DNA of 64,000 nucleotides from Lautropia sp. SCN 69-89. Its GTDB lineage: Bacteria; Pseudomonadota; Gammaproteobacteria; Burkholderiales; Burkholderiaceae_E. Position numbers and translations under genes: made by a program. Location: positions 1 to 64,000 of the forward strand of contig MEED01000014.1 in assembly GCA_001724855.1 (NCBI GenBank). Direction: 5' to 3'. The first letter of the stretch is position 1, and each line of letters begins with the position of its first letter. This document shows, in pieces, positions 60,418 through 64,000 of this stretch. Under the pieces are notes generated by a model. The model did no database searches and was not told the DNA's origin. It saw only the letters and a list, made by a program, of their open reading frames with translations.

Positions 60418-62769
60418 TCAGAAGCCGGTGCCGATCTGGAACTGGAAGCGCTGGCTGCGGTCGCCCTCCTGCTTGCGAATCGGATAGCCGAGGCTCAGCT
60501 TGAGCGGGCCGATCGGGGACAGCCAGGTCAGGCCAACGCCGGTCGAGTAGCGCAGGTCGCTGGCACTGAACGACTCGCCCTCGGCGAGCACCGTACCGGC
60601 GTCGAAGAACACGAAGGTGCGGATCGTGCGGTCGCGACCGGTGCCCGGCAGCGGAAACAGCATCTCGGCGTTGCCGACGATGCGGGTCACGCCGCCCAGC
60701 GGCACCTCGCGGCTGCCGCCGCCGGGGATCGTCTCGATCTCGCGCGGGCCGATCGAACTGGGGTAGTAGCCGCGCACCGAGCCGATGCCCCCCACGTAGA
60801 AGTTCTTGAACAGCGGATAGGCCATGCCGCCGAAACCGCGCCCGAAGCCGAGGTCGCCGTTGAGCGCGAGCGTGAGGTCGCGCGTCATCGGGTAGTACCA
60901 CTGGTGCCGGTAGGTGGCCCGCCAGTACCTCAGTTCGGCCGCCGGCAGCGTGACCTCGAGACCGGCGCTCTGCAGTCGCCCGCGGGTGGGGTTGAGCGCA
61001 CTGTCGCGGCTGTCGCGGCTCCAGCCCAGCACGCCCAGCAGCGCCGTGCTCGAGCTGCCGAAATCGTCGACGAAATCGACATAGCGCTGCGGCGCCAGCG
61101 GCCCGAGATGGACATCGTTGCGCTCGTAGGTCATGCCGAAGCTGACCCGGTCGTACTCGGTGTAGGGCACGCCGAAGCGCAGGCCCACGCCGGTGGCGCG
61201 CGTGCGGTAGTCACCGAGGTTCAGCTCGGTGGCGTTGAAGGTGCGCGTGTACAGGTCGAAGCTGCGGCTGACGCCTTCCGGGGTGAAGTACGGGTCGGTC
61301 TGCGACAGCACGACCGAGCGCGACAGCCGGCTGGTGTTCAGCTGCAGCGCCACCGACTTGCCCGTGCCGAGGAAGTTCGGCTGCACGATCGAACCGGAGA
61401 GAATCACCTTCTCCGTGCTGGAGAAACCGATGCCCAGCGAGATGTTGCCGGTGGGTTGTTCGGTGACGACCACGTTCAGGTCGACCTGGTCGGGCGCATC
61501 GGCCACCGGCCGGTTCTCGATCTTCACCTCGGTGAAGTAGCCGAGCCGCTCGAGCCGCTCGCGCGACAGCCGGATCTTGTCGGCGTCGTACCAGGCGTCT
61601 TCGTACTGGCGGAACTCGCGGCGGATGACCTCGTCGCGGGTGCGCACGTTGCCCGCGATGTCGATGCGCCGCACGTAGACGCGCCGGCCCGGGTCGATCA
61701 GGATGTCGAAGGAGACCTCGCGCTTTTCCCGGTCGATCTGCGGCACCGCATTGACGTTGGCGAACGCGTAGCCGAGCGTGCCGAGCTTCTCGGTGATGCG
61801 CTTGGTGGTGTCGGTGAGCTTGCTGCCGGAGAACACGTCGCCCGGACGCAACTGCACCAGCGGCTCGAACTCGGCCTGGCGCCCGAGCAGTTCGCCGCCG
61901 AAGCGGATCGACGACACGCGGTACTGCTCGCCTTCGTTGACGTCGATGGTGATCTCCACGCCCTCCTTGTCGGGCGAGATCGAAACCTGCGTCGACTCGA
62001 CGTTGAACTCGAGGTAGCCGCGGTCGAGGTAGAACGAGCGCAGCGTTTCGAGGTCGCCGGCGAGCTTCTCGCGCGCGTACTGGTCGGCCTTCGAATACCA
62101 GGTGAACCATGTGGGCGTGGACAGGGCCATCTCGTCGAGCAGGCGCTTGGTACTGAACGCCTTGTTGCCGACGAAGCGGATCGCCGTGATCTTCGCGGTC
62201 TCGCCCTCCTCGATCGCAATCGAGATGCCGACGCGATTGCGCTCGAGCGGCGTGACCGTGGAAGTGATGCGCGCGGCATAGCGACCGCGCGACAGGTATT
62301 GCCGCTTGATCTCCTGTTCGGCGCGCTCGAGCGTGGCACGATCGAAGATGCGCGACTCGGCGAGCCCCTGCTCGCGCAGCACGCGCTTGAGCGTGTCGGT
62401 GTCGAATTCCTTCGCGCCGGTGATCTCGACCGACGCGATCGCGGGCCGCTCCTCGACGTAGACCACGAGGACGTCGCCCTCGGCTTCGATGCGCACGTCG
62501 CGGTAGAAGCCGGTGGCGAACAGCGCCTTGACCGCCTCGCTGGCCTTCTCGTCGGTGATGCGGTCGCCCACGCGCACCGGCAGGTAGCTGAACACGGTGC
62601 CCGGTTCGGTACGCTGCACTCCCTCGACGCGGATGTCGCGAACCACGAAGGGCTCGAAGGCGAGAGCGGGTCCGCTGGCGGCCGCGCAGGCCAGGGCGGT
62701 GGCGAATACGACCAGCGCAACGCGCGCCGATCCCGGTTTGCGCCCCGGTCGGCGTCGGTCGAATGCCAT
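60418..62769 (-). CDS. bamA: Outer membrane assembly factor BamA
   Basis: FVVRDIRVEGVQRTEPGTVFSYLPVRVGD; POTRA repeats; C-terminal ...RFQFQIGTGF. Confidence 0.97.
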   Translation of the reverse strand: MAFDRRRPGRKPGSARVALVVFATALACAAASGPALAFEPFVVRDIRVEGVQRTEPGTVFSYLPVRVGDRITDEKASEAVKALFATGFYRDVRIEAEGDVLVVYVEERPAIASVEITGAKEFDTDTLKRVLREQGLAESRIFDRATLERAEQEIKRQYLSRGRYAARITSTVTPLERNRVGISIAIEEGETAKITAIRFVGNKAFSTKRLLDEMALSTPTWFTWYSKADQYAREKLAGDLETLRSFYLDRGYLEFNVESTQVSISPDKEGVEITIDVNEGEQYRVSSIRFGGELLGRQAEFEPLVQLRPGDVFSGSKLTDTTKRITEKLGTLGYAFANVNAVPQIDREKREVSFDILIDPGRRVYVRRIDIAGNVRTRDEVIRREFRQYEDAWYDADKIRLSRERLERLGYFTEVKIENRPVADAPDQVDLNVVVTEQPTGNISLGIGFSSTEKVILSGSIVQPNFLGTGKSVALQLNTSRLSRSVVLSQTDPYFTPEGVSRSFDLYTRTFNATELNLGDYRTRATGVGLRFGVPYTEYDRVSFGMTYERNDVHLGPLAPQRYVDFVDDFGSSSTALLGVLGWSRDSRDSALNPTRGRLQSAGLEVTLPAAELRYWRATYRHQWYYPMTRDLTLALNGDLGFGRGFGGMAYPLFKNFYVGGIGSVRGYYPSSIGPREIETIPGGGSREVPLGGVTRIVGNAEMLFPLPGTGRDRTIRTFVFFDAGTVLAEGESFSASDLRYSTGVGLTWLSPIGPLKLSLGYPIRKQEGDRSQRFQFQIGTGF

Positions 62770-62772
62770 GCG

Positions 62773-64000
62773 TCAGGAACCGATCAGGCGGGTGATGTCG
62801 TTGAACAGGGCCAACGCCATCATCATCATGATGATCGCCAGGCCGGCTTTTTGTGTGATCACCACGAAGCGCTCCGACAGTGGCCTGCCGCGCGCCGCTT
62901 CGAGCGCGTAATATACCAAATGCCCCCCGTCGAGCACGGGGATCGGCAGCAGGTTCAGCACGCCGAGGCTGATGCTGATCAGCGCCAGGAAGCTCATGTA
63001 TGCGAGCCATCCCACGCGCACCGATTGCCCCGCCAAGTCGGCGATCGTCACGGGCCCGCTCAGGTTGCGCAGCGACAGTTCGCCCATCAGCATCTTGCCG
63101 AGCATGCGCAGCGAGAACACCGACATGTCCCAGGTCTGGCGCACACCCTGCCCCAGCGATTCGAGCGCGCCGTAGCGCACCGTCTGCATCAGCAGGCGAT
63201 CCTGCAGCCCCGCGCCGATGCGGCCGATCGGCGCGGCGCCTTCGCCGCCGGGTGCGGCCACGACGTCGGGCGTCACCGCGAGCGTGAGCTGGTCGCGCCC
63301 GCGCTGCACCGTGAACGACAGCGGCTTGCCGGCACTCGCCTTCACCCGCTCGATCACGTCGGACGCGCGGCGCACCGGCCTGTCGCCCACCGACAGCAGT
63401 TCGTCGCCCGCGAGCAGCCCGTCGCGCTCCGCAGCCGCGCCGCTCACGAGGTTGCCGATCACCACCTTGCCCGGCGCCAGCCGCAGGCCGAGCGTGCCGA
63501 GGAAGTCGCGCTCGGCTTCGTCGGGCGGCAGACCTCGCGTGTCGATGCGCACCTGGATCGTGCCGCCCTGCCGCTGCACTGCCAGCACGCCGTCGCGCCG
63601 CTCGATCACCGGCTCGAGCATCTGGAGCCGCACGTCGTTCCAGGAGCGCACCGCATCGCCGTCGACTGCGAGAATGCGGTCGCCCTCGTGCAGTTGCGCG
63701 GCTGCGGCCGGCGTGCCGGCAACCGGCTGGTCGATCACCGGCGCGGGCTCCTCGGTGCCGATCCAGCCCATTGCCGCATACAGCACGATCGCCAGCAGGA
63801 AATTGGCCAGTGGCCCGGCCACCACGATCGCCGAGCGCTGTGCGAGCGTCTTGCGCGTGAACGCGCGCGGCAACTCGTGCGGGGCGATCGGCCCGCTGGC
63901 CGCGTCGCGCTCGTCGAGCATGCGCACGTATCCGCCCAGCGGGACCGCCGCGATCGTCCACTCCGTGCGATCGCGACCCACGCGCCAGGACAGCAGCGGC
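62773..64000 (-). CDS. rseP: RseP-family intramembrane zinc metalloprotease (5' end outside window)
   Basis: PDZ repeats, MLGKMLMGELSLRNLSGPVTIADLAGQSVRVG, LNLLPIPVLDGGHLVYYALEAARGRPL. Confidence 0.94.
   Translation of the reverse strand, partial: PLLSWRVGRDRTEWTIAAVPLGGYVRMLDERDAASGPIAPHELPRAFTRKTLAQRSAIVVAGPLANFLLAIVLYAAMGWIGTEEPAPVIDQPVAGTPAAAAQLHEGDRILAVDGDAVRSWNDVRLQMLEPVIERRDGVLAVQRQGGTIQVRIDTRGLPPDEAERDFLGTLGLRLAPGKVVIGNLVSGAAAERDGLLAGDELLSVGDRPVRRASDVIERVKASAGKPLSFTVQRGRDQLTLAVTPDVVAAPGGEGAAPIGRIGAGLQDRLLMQTVRYGALESLGQGVRQTWDMSVFSLRMLGKMLMGELSLRNLSGPVTIADLAGQSVRVGWLAYMSFLALISISLGVLNLLPIPVLDGGHLVYYALEAARGRPLSERFVVITQKAGLAIIMMMMALALFNDITRLIGS

Noticed and set aside
61211-63961. 916-aa minus ORF overlapping bamA/rseP in another frame
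   Set aside because: R/A/G-rich out-of-frame translation; bamA and rseP frames carry the conserved domains.

Overview
The window covers an integrated mobile element (roughly 1..40.8 kb) joined to high-GC, probably betaproteobacterial/Burkholderiales-like chromosomal core (roughly 40.8..64 kb; taxonomy inferred from gene content and order). The element is an ICE or its remnant. It has a traG-like 3' fragment apparently cut by an IS3-family insertion at the left edge. Next is a large defence cluster: HATPase-DUF3883, PLD/SNF2 helicase, DUF1156 methylase, DUF3780, DUF499 ATPase and a WYL protein, resembling 'Hma' (helicase-methylase-ATPase) systems. Divergent from it lies a two-gene HhH-GPD-glycosylase-like plus PD-(D/E)XK-like operon. 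Then come an integrase-like gene, a merA-less mer module, an AbiE toxin-antitoxin pair with an unusual toxin fusion, and an ICE replication/partition block (DUF932, RadC, STY4534, TIGR03761, STY4528-like, DUF2857, ParB, ParA, sigma-like, AlpA). A tyrosine integrase sits next to the 3' end of guaA. The most interesting cargo is a three-gene operon, coupled by 4-nt ATGA overlaps, between alpA and the integrase (36461..38894, minus strand): an RRE-bearing radical SAM protein, a 60-aa peptide, and a full-length TrpRS paralog whose signature motifs look destroyed. It is a candidate undescribed aaRS-paralog-associated RiPP-like system. The core portion encodes guaA, guaB, rnfH, ratA, smpB, an exonuclease, a CBS/DUF294 protein, SPFH/NfeD, a LivK-like protein, ppsA/ppsR, a SpoU methylase, rnhB, lpxB, lpxA, fabZ, lpxD, ompH/skp, bamA and rseP (partial). 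All calls are from reading the sequence; no searches were run.
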